Positions 26,162-35,938 of a DNA stretch of 64,000 nucleotides are shown here, piece by piece. Where the stretch lies: contig JASJZC010000007.1 in assembly GCA_037178855.1 (NCBI GenBank), forward strand, positions 1,426,001 to 1,490,000, given 5' to 3'. The notes under the pieces are model-generated. The model was given only the letters and a program-made list of their open reading frames with translations, was not told where the DNA came from and ran no database searches. Every line of letters starts with the position of its first letter. Position 1 is the first letter of the stretch. The DNA is from Oscheius sp. JU75 (taxonomy: Eukaryota; Nematoda; Chromadorea; Rhabditida; Rhabditidae). Both the position numbers and the translations under genes were made by a program.

Positions 26162-27697
26162 TTATACACGTCGCTTGCGACTGTAGGGGTTTGTTCCGCT
26201 GGCTTTGTAGGCCTGGTACTCTCCAGGTATATTTTGTTGAGCGGCTTCAGTAGCTGTAGGTACTTCGTACTCCTTTGCTGTTGTTGTAGTAGGAGTGGTC
26301 GGGGTCTGGTACTCTTCCGGAGGAGGAGCTCCGCCTCCCTCAGGAGCAGCTTCTCCTCCTCTCTTGGGACATTTACAGTAGCCAGAATCTTCGCCAGGAA
26401 CACCCTAAAATCATATTATTATAGCAGCAAAAAGTCTTACATCATCTCCTGACCCTCCGCCGTATCCAGGATGTCCGGGTAGACCAATAGGACCCTCAGG
26501 TCCAGGAAGACCTGGTGGCCCTTGCGGTCCTTGTATTCCGTCCCTACCAGTGTAACCGGGCTGGCCCTTATGACCGGAATCACCATTTGGGCCCTTGTCT
26601 CCAGCAGGTCCCTTCGATCCTAAAGGTACATTGTGACTGTATTTTACAAAGAAATATTGCCTCTGACACCCTCCTGTCCAGGTCCACCACCACCACCCAT
26701 GACGCCAGGGATGCCGTCTGGTCCACGCTCTCCAAGTGGACCAGCTTGTCCCGGTTGTCCTGGTCTGCCGGGGTTACCGTCAGCTCCGGGCAGACCAACT
26801 GATCCCATATCTCCAGGAGGACCGGGGTATCCGTCAGCACCTCTCGCGCCTGGCGGGCACTGTCGACAAGATTCGCCGCTTTCTTGTTGACTGTCAGGAA
26901 GAGTTCCAGTCTCTCCTGGCTCGCCTGGTTCCCCCTGAGCACCATTTTCTCCATCAAGGCCATTAGGTCCAGGACGACCCTTGGGTCCGGATGGGCAGAG
27001 GCTTTGGCTCTCACATTCTGGAAGCGCAATAAGTTTTCATCGTATGGCTTTCGTTTTTTCTCTCTTTAAACAAGGGACCAGCTGCCCACGACAGCTTCCT
27101 GCTATTGCAATTTCTAACCGCCGTTTCTTAATAATTTTATTATTTTCTGATCTGATGAATGTGTTGCTTCCTAATGTTGTCGACCTATCTTGTTTCTTCC
27201 TGAAGCAAGCGAAGTTTTCCCTTTTCTACACACCACCTGCCCGGCAGAACTTTGTATCAGCTCAGCTGGCTATGCTTTAATGCTGACTTACCAGTTTTTA
27301 TTCATTTCCAAGCCGACATCCTATTTGTATAACAGGGAAAGGCGCAAGTTTGAGACAAAACAGATAAAGTGAACCGCAGAAATCATTGCATGTTAATAGG
27401 TTAGACAACTCACGACATTCTCCTCCATTTTGCCGTTTGATCTCTCTTTTCTGCCTGGGAAGACTTTTTTTCAACTCGCTCAGCTGAACCCTGATCACGG
27501 CTTCCATGGCGTCAAACTCTTTTCCATGCATCTAAAACTGGCAATTTCGAGCGATTAAGCCCATTTACCGTCAAAGAACTGCGAACATCATCAATTCTCA
27601 GAAGCATCATTGGAATACAGAGTAGGGAGAGAGCAATGACAGTAACTGAACCTCCAATGGAGAGCAAACTCACGAAGTGAGCAGATTCTGTGCCCAT
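26162..27697 (-). CDS. Cuticle collagen
   Basis: Nematode cuticle collagen. The first exon (27697-27569) encodes an N-terminal region with a signal-anchor segment ([18 protein letters not shown]), the second (about 27532-27408) the non-triplet region with a KREIKR processing site, and the later exons two Gly-X-Y blocks separated by a Cys-bearing interruption ([11 protein letters not shown]), with a CxC pair before the first block ([16 protein letters not shown]). The C-terminal tail is non-collagenous: [12 protein letters not shown], a Pro/Thr-rich stretch, and a basic end (RKRRV). The intron near 26635-26675 starts with GC (AGAG/GCAATA) and ends in AG, needed to keep Gly at every third residue. 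The product is secreted by hypodermis and cross-linked into the cuticle. Confidence 0.88.
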
Positions 27698-27959
27698 CTT
27701 GTTAGCAGTTAGACCGGCTATTACTGCCTTATTCGCTTTTATACCGCGAAGAATACCAGATCAGTTGCGCCACAACGAGTTGTGCGACAACTAGCAAACA
27801 AACAACTTGATAGCCAACGGGCGCGTTTGTATCACTGGTGCTGCATGATAGATATCTTTGTGGGTGGATATGATAGGAATAATTAGTAATTCTTTTTACA
27901 CATCTATGTTTCCGGAACTTTTAAAAGCGATTTTCTGGTTGAATATTTAAGTATTATAA

Positions 27960-28235
27960 GTAATGCTACGCCCCTTGGGGCTCAATGCCAGTAATAATCC
28001 GATTCTTCCAAAACTGCTCGATTTCTACTTTCTTCTGTCCAAACCCACTTCAACCTGTCCGCATTCCCTCCAATCGAGGTAGCGTTACAGAAGCAACGTT
28101 CTCCCAAAGACGTGCTTGCCCAAACTGACTCGATTTGGCTTGACTTGCCAACAATTAGTGAGCGCACAAAATAGTGCACACTAATTGGCAATATTGGCTT
28201 CAGACAGACAGACAGAGACGCGAGGACATTTTATA
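27960..28235 (-). repeat. Dispersed short repeat, copy A
   Basis: About 270 bases that share several blocks with 36420-36610: the end block around CCCCTTGGGGCT, GCAACGTTCTCCCA followed by AGACG, CCAAACT, a CAATTAG block and a CAGACAGA run. On the minus strand the copies read in the same order. In the second copy one part resembles a tRNA A box, so a tRNA-derived SINE is possible. The short inverted segment CAATTAGTG/CACTAATTG adds a hairpin to this copy. Confidence 0.5.
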
Positions 28236-28803
28236 CTAGATGGGAGTCAGCTGAATGCACATATAGATTACCCTGATTACTTATATGGTAACCAGGCCTC
28301 GGTTTATTGCAACCCCTTCCAAACTGTGTGCACTCATTAATAGACTTTGGCAACTTCTTACCTTTTCTTGTAGGGATAATAAACGAGTCTACTCTATAAG
28401 TTTTCACTGGATTTGAAAGTGCTATCCACAGAAACTTAAAGTAAATCTGCTGATGGTAGTAGAAATAAAATATAACATGCATACATGTGGGGATGATACA
28501 AAAAGTCAGGGGACAAAATGTACCGGCCGGTGAAGGAAAGTTAATGCGCTGTAAATTTATACCAAAGACCTACGCGAAGCGCCTTGTTCAAAAGTCAGGT
28601 GCTCTTTGCATATGTTTTGCTAATCCTTTGACCTGGTTACTTTTATTATTCACGGCTTTATAACAATCTTTCCAACAAGTTTGGTCTTTACCAGAACACT
28701 GTATTGGTAAATCCTGTAGCATTGTACAATATTTTTGTGGAATTATGTTTTGCTGTCGACTATCCGAAAGATCGGTGACCAAGGGTTACATGATAATACA
28801 GTG
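28236..28803. other. Spacer before the cellulase gene
   Basis: No gene can be supported. A minus-strand frame at 28588-28782 contains four cysteines (QCSGKDQTCWKDCYKAV) but has no start, acceptor or signal sequence that would make it a gene. Confidence 0.35.
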
Positions 28804-28810
28804 TATAAAA
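28804..28810 (+). promoter_or_regulatory. TATA box of the cellulase gene
   Basis: A perfect TATAAAA lies 29 bases before the start codon, so the 5' leader must be very short unless transcription starts elsewhere. Confidence 0.65.
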
Positions 28811-28839
28811 GTGGCTACGATTGAGTCGTACATGGTGCA

Positions 28840-29971
28840 ATGAAGCTTGCTGTGTTGGTAGGCACTTGCCTAGTTGGAGTAGCTGCTGATTTTGGACAAA
28901 CAACAAGATACTGGTAAGTTTAGACATTTTAGTTTAATTGCATGTCTATGAACTGACATAAAAAATTAAAATTGCGTCAAAGTGGCCATCTAAAAAAAGA
29001 ACTTTTTCAGGGACTGCTGCAAGCCGTCATGCGCATGGCCAGGCAAGACTCAACTACGACGAGGGCCTGTACAAACTTGCAATTCAAACAATCAACAGCT
29101 AAACGATAACGGTAATACTCAGTCGGGATGCAATGGTGGTGGATCGTTCATGTGTTCTGCTCAACAACCTTGGGCCGTCAATAACAATCTCGCTTATGGT
29201 TTCGCTGCTGTTCATCTTCAGGGCCAGAGCGAACAAGACTGGTGCTGCGCATGTTATCAATTGACCTTTACTAGCGGTTCTGTTCAAGGCAAAACGATGG
29301 TTGTTCAAGCAACAAACACTGGCGGAGAGTTGGGGAACAACCACTTTGATCTACAGGCGAGTTGTTTTTTTAGGGAATTTTGCGTAATCTCGAGCGTAAA
29401 ATCAAATTCTAGATTCCTGGTGGCGGTGTGGGAATCTTTAACGGCTGCCAGACACAGTGGGGGGCTCCATCTGACGGCTGGGGGCAAAGGTACGGTGGGA
29501 TAAACTCCCAAGGACAATGTTCTCAACTCCCATGGGCTTTACAAGGCGGATGCAACTGGCGTTTTAATTGGTTCAACAATGCTAACAATCCGAGCATGTC
29601 CTTCCAAAAAGTCTCCTGTCCAAAAGCTCTTACCGACATAAGCAAGTGCATCCGCAGTGATGACAATTCATTTGGATCCGGAGGCTCTGTGAGTGTTTTG
29701 AGATTTTGCCATGAAGGGATTTTAGTGGCAAAATGGAGCAAACGGAGCCAAGTGGAACATGGGATGTGATTTCAATGAACACAACATTGGAAACCAACAG
29801 AGCAGTGGAGATCAGTGCTCGGAAGTATGTCGCAGACGCAGAAACTGCAATGCATTCGCATGGTCTAACTACAACGGCGGAACCTGTTGGATGAAATCGT
29901 TCAGTCAGGTGCCTACACCAGTTTTATCTTCCGGAGACAGCGTCTGCGGCTACCTTCCTGAGCGATTTTAG
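28840..29971 (+). CDS. GH45 endoglucanase fused to a PAN/apple-like domain
   Basis: Secreted cellulase that cleaves internal beta-1,4-glucan bonds. Exons 28840-28913, 29011-29356, 29413-29688 and 29726-29971 give 313 residues. A signal peptide (MKLAVLVGTCLVGVAA) is followed by the GH45 domain: TTRYWDCCKPSCAW, which holds the catalytic Asp region, QDWCCACYQLTFT, GIFNGCQTQWG and WALQGGCNWRFNWF, with the many cysteines of the family. The last exon adds about 80 residues with six cysteines, including CRRRRNCNAFAWSNYNGGTC and DSVCGYL, a pattern of PAN/apple modules. The third intron starts with GC (CAG/GCGAGT). Known Bursaphelenchus GH45 enzymes, as I recall them, lack this extra domain. GH45 in nematodes is generally attributed to transfer from fungi; the introns and TATA box show it is fully adapted here. 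The neighbouring lysozyme and protease suggest a digestive or pharyngeal-gland setting. Confidence 0.88.
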
Positions 29972-30441
29972 TAAATCAGTCAAATTCGGTTTGCAATGAA
30001 GTATACAAATGCAAAGTTGTTATTTGCCTATGACAAGTATTAAAAACAGCAAAACATCCTGTCGAATAGTAATAGGCTATCAACTTTTGCTCCTGAGATG
30101 ATAGTCACAGATGGACTATATATAACAGTCAGTTATTTACAAACACCTTAAATGAGCTTATTTCCTTTGTCATCGCGTTACAGGTACCAATCTGCAGCAT
30201 CAGTTACAAAAAGCTGTCTGCAAGCCAATAGTTGACAAACAGCCTGCTAAGATGGTTTTCCAAAATTTTTATTAAGGACTTTTCATTAACACTTCCAGGA
30301 GCACGTGTGAAAAACATCAGCAACTTGTTTGCAGTTTGCAAGCTTACTCCTGTTCGCTGCAATATTAATCGAAAGAATACATAGACTGATGACAGCAGGC
30401 ATGCAAGCGGTTATGGAAAGCTGAAATTTAGTATACTGCTG
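29972..30441. other. Spacer between cellulase and lysozyme genes
   Basis: No gene seen. The 3' UTR of the cellulase gene probably ends in the A-rich part near 30040. Confidence 0.4.
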
Positions 30442-30448
30442 TATAAAA
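30442..30448 (+). promoter_or_regulatory. TATA box of the lysozyme gene
   Basis: TATAAAA lies 36 bases before the lysozyme start codon. Confidence 0.6.
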
Positions 30449-30484
30449 AGACGGCTGTTGTTATCTCTATATTGTTTCAACATA

Positions 30485-30975
30485 ATGTTAGAATTCGTTA
30501 TTTTTGTTGTCCTCTGTGAGTACAGTCTTTCGATTTGCTGAACGCAACAATTGTCAGTTACAAAACTTGCCAATGCGGGTTCCTGTATGCATTGCATCTG
30601 TTTTCTTGAGTCCAGATGTCATCCTATTGGATGCAATATGGACCAAGGGTCTCTTTCCTGCGGATACTACCAGATTAAACTTCCCTACTACATAGACTGC
30701 GGAACTCCTGGGCGTGGTTCTGGAGAAGATCTTACTACTGCCTGGCAAAGGTGAAAAGGAATAACAGTAAAACTAAACAGCTGTTTAGATGTTCAAGCGA
30801 CTACGACTGCAGTACGCAGTGCGTCCAGGCCTACTACAATCGGTACAATGGACTCTGCTCTTCTACTGGTAAAGGAAGCTGTGAAATTATTGCTAGAAAT
30901 CACAATGGGGGACCCTACGGATGCACAAAATCTGGTACTGATTGGTACTGGTCACGCATTAAAAGTTGCCTGTGA
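30485..30975 (+). CDS. Invertebrate-type (destabilase) lysozyme
   Basis: Secreted i-type lysozyme that hydrolyses peptidoglycan and may also act as an isopeptidase. Exons 30485-30515, 30558-30750 and 30789-30975 give about 136 residues. A short hydrophobic signal sequence split by an intron leads into SCMHCICFLESRC, where the Glu matches the catalytic acid of the family, then GSLSCGYYQIKLPYYIDC, AWQRCSSDYDCSTQCVQAY, CEIIARNHNGGPYGC and a C-terminal Cys. Cysteine spacing is as expected for a destabilase domain. It follows the cellulase gene on the same strand, in keeping with a role in digesting microbes or in defence in the gut. Confidence 0.9.
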
Positions 30976-30995
30976 ACTGCTCCAATTTTTTTTCA

Positions 30996-31001
30996 AATAA
31001 A
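30996..31001 (+). terminator. Polyadenylation signal of the lysozyme gene
   Basis: AATAAA lies 21 bases after the lysozyme stop codon. Confidence 0.7.
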
Positions 31002-31066
31002 GATTTCCGAAAAAACAGTTGCAACGATATCATACAAGAGGAAGAAGACGCCCTTGTTTTCCGGCC

Positions 31067-31224
31067 ACATTACGTTGAAAGTATGCCATCCCGTCCGATC
31101 TGGCAAGTCAAGCAATGTTGGATCCGGTTATAGCCTATTTCCAACGAAGAGCGGCAGTGGGTCCTTTCACGAAAGGCGCCCAGTCATTTTAGAGGCGTTT
31201 TTTCAAAGTTTTGAGCTCGCCATC
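31067..31224 (+). repeat. 5S-rRNA-derived repeat, left arm
   Basis: A 158-base segment whose first 65-70 bases resemble the 5' half of nematode 5S rRNA: ACGTTGAAAG, GCCATCCCGTCCGATCTGGC, AAGTCAAGCAATGTTGG (5S box A region) and CCGGTTA. The rest (from TAGCCTATTTCC to GAGCTCGCCATC) is unrelated to 5S. The same 158 bases recur inverted at 31598-31755 with only a few differences. This is the structure of a 5S-headed SINE (SINE3 type) or a 5S pseudogene captured in a repeat. Confidence 0.7.
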
Positions 31225-31597
31225 GAACTCAGAGCCTCTCTACCTGACACCAAAATCGGGAAAAAACTAGAATATATCACTGAAACTGAAAAAATACGTT
31301 GGCTGAGCTTCGTTTCTCAAGTTTCGCGTTTTTCGCCTAGTATCTCCGTCAAACTTGTTGCCAAGCAGGTTTTTTTTTTCGATAGTAGAACTCGATAACG
31401 AAACTATGAATATGTTATTAAAAATGTTGCGCCAAATTGCTTACAGGCACCGTCATCGTTGGCAAAGCAAGTGACACAGCCTGAACCTGCTCCAGTTCGT
31501 TGAATTTCAAGCCAAAAAAAACCGCTGCCTGCGATATCTAAAATATACCTATGCCAATTACTACGTTACATGGAGTAAGAGAGTCAATAATAATTTT

Positions 31598-31755
31598 GAT
31601 GGCGAGCTCAAAACTTAGAAAAAACGCCTCTAAAATGACTGGGCGCCTTTCGTGAAAGGACCCACTGCCGCTCTTCGTTGGAAATAGGCTATAACCGGGC
31701 CCAACATTGCTTGACTTGCCAGATCGGACGGGATGGCATACTTTCAACGTAATGT
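31598..31755 (-). repeat. 5S-rRNA-derived repeat, right arm
   Basis: Inverted copy of 31067-31224, nearly identical over its full 158 bases. It is preceded on its own 5' side by a run of A/T. The two arms enclose about 370 bases. Confidence 0.7.
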
Positions 31756-31759
31756 ACTG

Positions 31760-32130
31760 TAAAAAAAAATCATTTTCCGCAGCACTTTGAATGGAAGAAA
31801 TGCAAGCTCCATGACTTCTACAGGCACTGTTGGCAGCTGTATTGGTAGTTCCGCCTATGACATAAAGGTAGCAAATCCAGCCAGAATCACAAGAAGCTGA
31901 AGTTTGTTGTGTGCCAACGACCGTGCACTCACGAGGCGGAGGTTGGGCAGGTGGGGCAAGTGACAGGAGCCAGACATAATGTACACTCGTGCTTCTTGTT
32001 CGGATCTAATTTGCAAATGTACGGGAAGCTTATTCCATCCTAGGTTCCTCGTAAGCACCTCGAACAAAAACGTTATTGTATCGCAACACTCACCTGTTTG
32101 TTTGGCTCTAATAGGCATATCCTGCTGAAC
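31760..32130 (-). pseudogene. Cys-rich secreted protein locus, frame uncertain
   Basis: Three overlapping frames on the minus strand each carry coding-like stretches. One reads YICKLDPNKKHECTLCLAPV and then CPTCPTSAS before a stop; the next frame reads PPRECTVVGTQQTSASCDSG and later NSACRSHGACISS. Neither frame runs through both parts, so either a short intron was missed or the gene carries a one-base shift near 31945. A weak similar segment (AGSGCVTCFANDDGACKQ) lies between the 5S-like repeats near 31440-31500. I do not recognise the family. The repeats just downstream may have broken the gene. Confidence 0.3.
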
Positions 32131-32515
32131 AGATGATTGCGAAAACAGGTGGGAAAAGAGTCAAGAAAAGCTGGCTTTTTGTAGCTAAGCGGTGTGTCTT
32201 TATCTGATATTTGACTTTTTGTTTTTTAATTCACCTATCAAGCACGTTATCAAGTAATAGTTGTGTTCTCTAAAGAGTATTGACAGGGTTTTACGTCAAA
32301 CAATAGAAAAATGCGGTAGATCTTATGAATTCACGGGTAAATCAATCCCATTCTGCGAAGCGCTGTGGTGTTTTTTTATTAATAGTAATAATGAGTACTA
32401 CAGAGGTTTGAATTCAAGAAAGTTCAGGTGTTTAGCATGATAAATTTGCAATAATGCTCTAGGCTTTAAATGGAATTTGTCGTATATTATACGCAAATCA
32501 CATTATCTGCATTCG
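32131..32515. other. Spacer
   Basis: Nothing recognisable; AT-rich, upstream of the secreted protein gene that starts at 32516. Confidence 0.4.
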
Positions 32516-33915
32516 ATGATGTTCTATTCAATGCTCTTGCTTCTCTTTTATATATTAAAGTATTCATCTGCTAAAGCATACAGCGAACAAAATCCATGTT
32601 GTGACAAACGTGGAAATTAATCAATTTCACAAATGTAAAGAAGCTGCACATATCAAGGCTGAAGACTTTGTCGTATTTAACAGCCCTACCAATAATAACG
32701 CTTTTAACAACTATTGGAAAAACAAGATAACTGTTGAAGGAAGCTTTCTGTTTTCTGTCAATTTTTCGGTGTTGAGCTTTCCGGAACATCGAAATGCAAG
32801 TAAGTTCGAGCAAATCAACCAAAGAAATCATTGACGGAGAAGCAAATTCACATTATTTCCAGCAAACTTAGAAGTCGTTCGTTCATCGGTACAAAAACTG
32901 AATATTCCAAAACTGGAAAAAGTGTACCTGATTTCAATAAGCGAAAACGAACAGTTGGTCGATATAGACTCCAAAAAGGACCTCATTTCGGGCTCAGCTA
33001 ATGTTTTTCTTAATAACGAACTGTCCGATTCGGTATTGAACAAGATATGGGACGCTGTCTGTCAGGGTTCGGAATCTATCGACTTTCAAGAAGGAGGAGG
33101 TGAGAAATCAGGACTTAAAACTCCGTTTTTCGTGTCTTTACCTGTCATATTCTGTATCTGTCAACCGGTATAACAGTTCTGGTCAATTCGTTCTTTTCAT
33201 GTTGTCTGTCAATCTGTCTTCCCATTCTGCATAATGCGCTTTTCGTTCTTATATGCTCTTGTTTTTGTACCCTTGACGGGATACTCGCCTTTTCTAATTT
33301 GGTTATGAATTCTACCTTTACAATTGACAAAAGGCGTCCGTCGTATGTCAACACTAATTTGGGATAGCACTTGACAGTTTTTATAGCCTGTCAAGCGCTC
33401 TCCTAGGTTAGAGCTGACAAGTCGAGTCAGAAGGAACACAACACTTGATTTCCTAGAAAGAAAGTACTGGGTCGCTTCACCGTAAGCGACTGGTTTTTTT
33501 CAGATTGCAACTTTCTTCATCCCGTTAAATCCTTGAAAGAGTTATCGGGCTGCAGGAGGGTCTTTGAAGTAACGTTTGCCGAATACGTGGAAGATCTGGA
33601 CTATCCAGTAAGTAAAAAAATGGTGTTGATGAAAGCTCTGCATGCGGTTAATACCAATCTGAAGACACTGTCCTTCTTTCAACCTAGTCAAGGTTACACT
33701 CCGGATTTCACATGTAACGTTTTAGCATTTGCACCATTTAAACTTGCCTTTCAGACACGGAAATAATGGACAACCCGTTTCTTTGTGACAAATATCTTGA
33801 TAGATTCGTCGAAAATCCGTCTCGTTTAAAGAACAATTGCCCGAAAGGTGCAAAAAATGCACTAAAGGGACTTGGTGTAGCTCTTTTTGCGATAATATAT
33901 TTTATCAGCAAATAG
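32516..33915 (+). CDS. Secreted or membrane-anchored protein, five exons
   Basis: Not recognised. Exons 32516-32609, 32641-32799, 32863-33099, 33504-33692 and 33755-33915 join in frame to about 280 residues. The N-terminus is a signal peptide (MMFYSMLLLLFYILKYSSAK). The body holds an N-terminal beta-rich stretch (KITVEGSFLFSVNFSVLSF), a polar middle (NIPKLEKVYLISISENEQLV) and several scattered cysteines. The C-terminus ends in a hydrophobic segment (GLGVALFAIIYFISK), which suits a GPI-anchor signal or a single tail helix. The first intron is 31 bases. Polyadenylation signal AATAAA at 33971-33976 lies only 38 bases before the next gene. Confidence 0.65.
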
Positions 33916-33970
33916 AATTACGTTAATTGCATTTGCTCTTGAGTTACAGTCGGTGTGTCTCGATTTTATT

Positions 33971-33976
33971 AATAAA
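33971..33976 (+). terminator. Polyadenylation signal between two closely spaced genes
   Basis: AATAAA, 56 bases after the stop of the upstream gene and 38 bases before the start of the GPCR. The sequence ATTCTCTAG between them could be a trans-splice acceptor for the downstream gene. Confidence 0.55.
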
Positions 33977-34013
33977 CATTCTCTAGAGTAGCGTGTGCAT
34001 ACTTCCAATAAGA

Positions 34014-35128
34014 ATGTACAGCGAAAAAGAGAAGACGCGAATATTTTACTGGATTGCTCGCGCTGTTGGTGTTTTAACTTTAGTAGTTCTATACATCCCT
34101 CCAGTATTAGTAAGTTTCACAGTAATGTATTTCACCGTCTTCGTCTATGTATCATTTTTTCAGATCTTGACTAAGTTCGGAGCAGAGACTTCTCCAGATG
34201 ATTCAGCTGTCTTTCAACCCTATATCTACCCCTTTCTTGACTTTTTGTTCTTTGCTATTCATTTTCCTCTTGCCTTAGTACGTTCAATGCGCACTTTTGA
34301 TTTTTTCTCTGACTCTATGCCCGCCTTCATCGAAGTTCTTTATGTTCTTTACTCAAATCTCTGGGATACAACACAATGGATGAACTTTATTCTTGCCTAT
34401 AATCGCTTAACAGCTGTTGCCCTCTCAAATTGGCGCCTTTTGAAACACAACTTAATCTATTTAATTTTATTTACTATTACTACAAGTCAGTACATTTTCT
34501 ACACTTTGTTTAAAACAATATATTTCTTATGGAGATTTTATAGATTTCCAAAACTCAGTAGGCCCCAGTTTTTGCTTATTATGCAAGTTAGGATTTGTAA
34601 GAGCCTACTACAACATCAAAAACTATCTTTCAGTCACTGACACAAATAAAGACAAAATACTTTTCGGCATATCAATAACGACATTTCTTCAATACTTCCT
34701 ACTGCTGTTATATATGTTTACGAAGGTAAACTCTCTTCTGCACAAATAGCCTGTTCTCAATATGTTTTAATATTCTTCCATTTAAGAGAAAGCAAGTCCG
34801 AATTCGCAGCGAATGGCGTCTGACCATTCAATCCTTTATCGGAGGATTCATCTGCATTGCCTGGAAAAATTATCTTGCCGTTGATAATACTACAGACGTC
34901 TTTTGGTACACTATGACCGAACTTTTATACCGGGTGTCACTAGTTTTGAGTCCTGTAGTGTATGTTCTGCTCAACGAGTTTATATCCATTTTTATTAAAA
35001 TATAGATTGGATTCAGACGTCTACGACGAGCCTACATCCATCTTTGGACAACTGGAAATCTTCGTAAAGTTGCACCGAGAAGTATTGAAGTCACCGACGT
35101 TTCAGCCTCCGAGACTCGAGTAACATAA
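34014..35128 (+). CDS. Chemoreceptor-like GPCR (Srv/Srg-like)
   Basis: Seven-transmembrane protein of the nematode chemoreceptor type. Exons 34014-34109, 34164-34485, 34559-34725, 34787-34963 and probably 35006-35128. TM1 is in RIFYWIARAVGVLTLVVLYI, TM2 in PYIYPFLDFLFFAIHFPLAL, TM3 ends FILAYNRLTAVALSNW, TM4 reads LIYLILFTITT, TM5 FLQYFLLLLYMF, TM6 follows RKQVRIRSEWRLTIQSFIGG, and TM7 ends VSLVLSPVVY. The C-tail is basic then polar (GFRRLRRAYIHLW). The last junction is uncertain: reading on without a 42-base intron meets a stop at 35003-35005. It starts about 100 bases after the preceding gene's stop, which fits an operon. Subfamily is a judgement from TM3 and TM7 only. Confidence 0.65.
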
Positions 35129-35938
35129 AGTTTTGGAAGCATTTCATTTCTCATATATTTACATTTTTTTGCTGGCAGATCGAAAGTAGAACAACAAAAC
35201 ATTTTAGCGAACCGCTGATCAGTAGAAAGAGTTCTGTCGAAACACTAATCTAGGAAAAGAGTTTTCGTCTCCGTTTCTATGGAAAAAAAATAATTCAAGG
35301 ATTGTCCAAATTGCCTCAAAAGGAACTTGAAAATGAAAAAAAAAAGCTTTTGCATCAGCACAATAATCCAGCCAGACGTTGGTATCCCAGCTATATGTAC
35401 AGTATGGACTATTGGCTACCAATCTTTTTTTTTTTATAGAATTCCCATAGTGTTCTATTGGAACTATTGGAATCAAAAATATAGTCAAGATTTGGTCAAG
35501 ATTTGGGTATTAGTGTTGACATGCAATTGTGCGGACACCATGACAGACGGACGGATAAAGACGTCTTCGACGGCTTCGCCGCTCTTTTGCATCAGTTTAC
35601 ATTGGCGGCTGCGCCGCTTCGTAGTTACAGAAATCTCCCAGTGGCTTCACTGTGAAAAAAGCCAAGTTCTATAGCGCACCCAAAGTTGACATGTCAACCA
35701 ATTTAGGCAACAACAACAATTTTGGACAACTAATTGGCTCGCTTCTGTTTCGTGGCCAAGCACAAACAAAGAAACAAAAAAAAAAACAAACAGACAAACA
35801 AACAAACAGAGTCCGCCACAGAAACCATCGCGCTTTAGATAGTAGAGATAACTGGACATAATTCAGCTCTGTTTAATCCCACTGGCACTGCTTAGAAAAA
35901 GTACGCAATATCAAAGTGAATCCCATGTGAAAACAGAT
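35129..35938. other. Spacer with simple repeats
   Basis: No gene supported. Contains poly-T/poly-A runs and an (ACAA/ACAG)n stretch near 35765-35810. Confidence 0.4.

Noticed and set aside
26134-26403. Leu/Arg-rich frame, minus strand
   Set aside because: Alternative frame of the Pro/Thr-rich collagen tail.
28588-28782. Four-cysteine frame upstream of the cellulase
   Set aside because: No start with signal peptide, no acceptor, in-frame stop directly before it.
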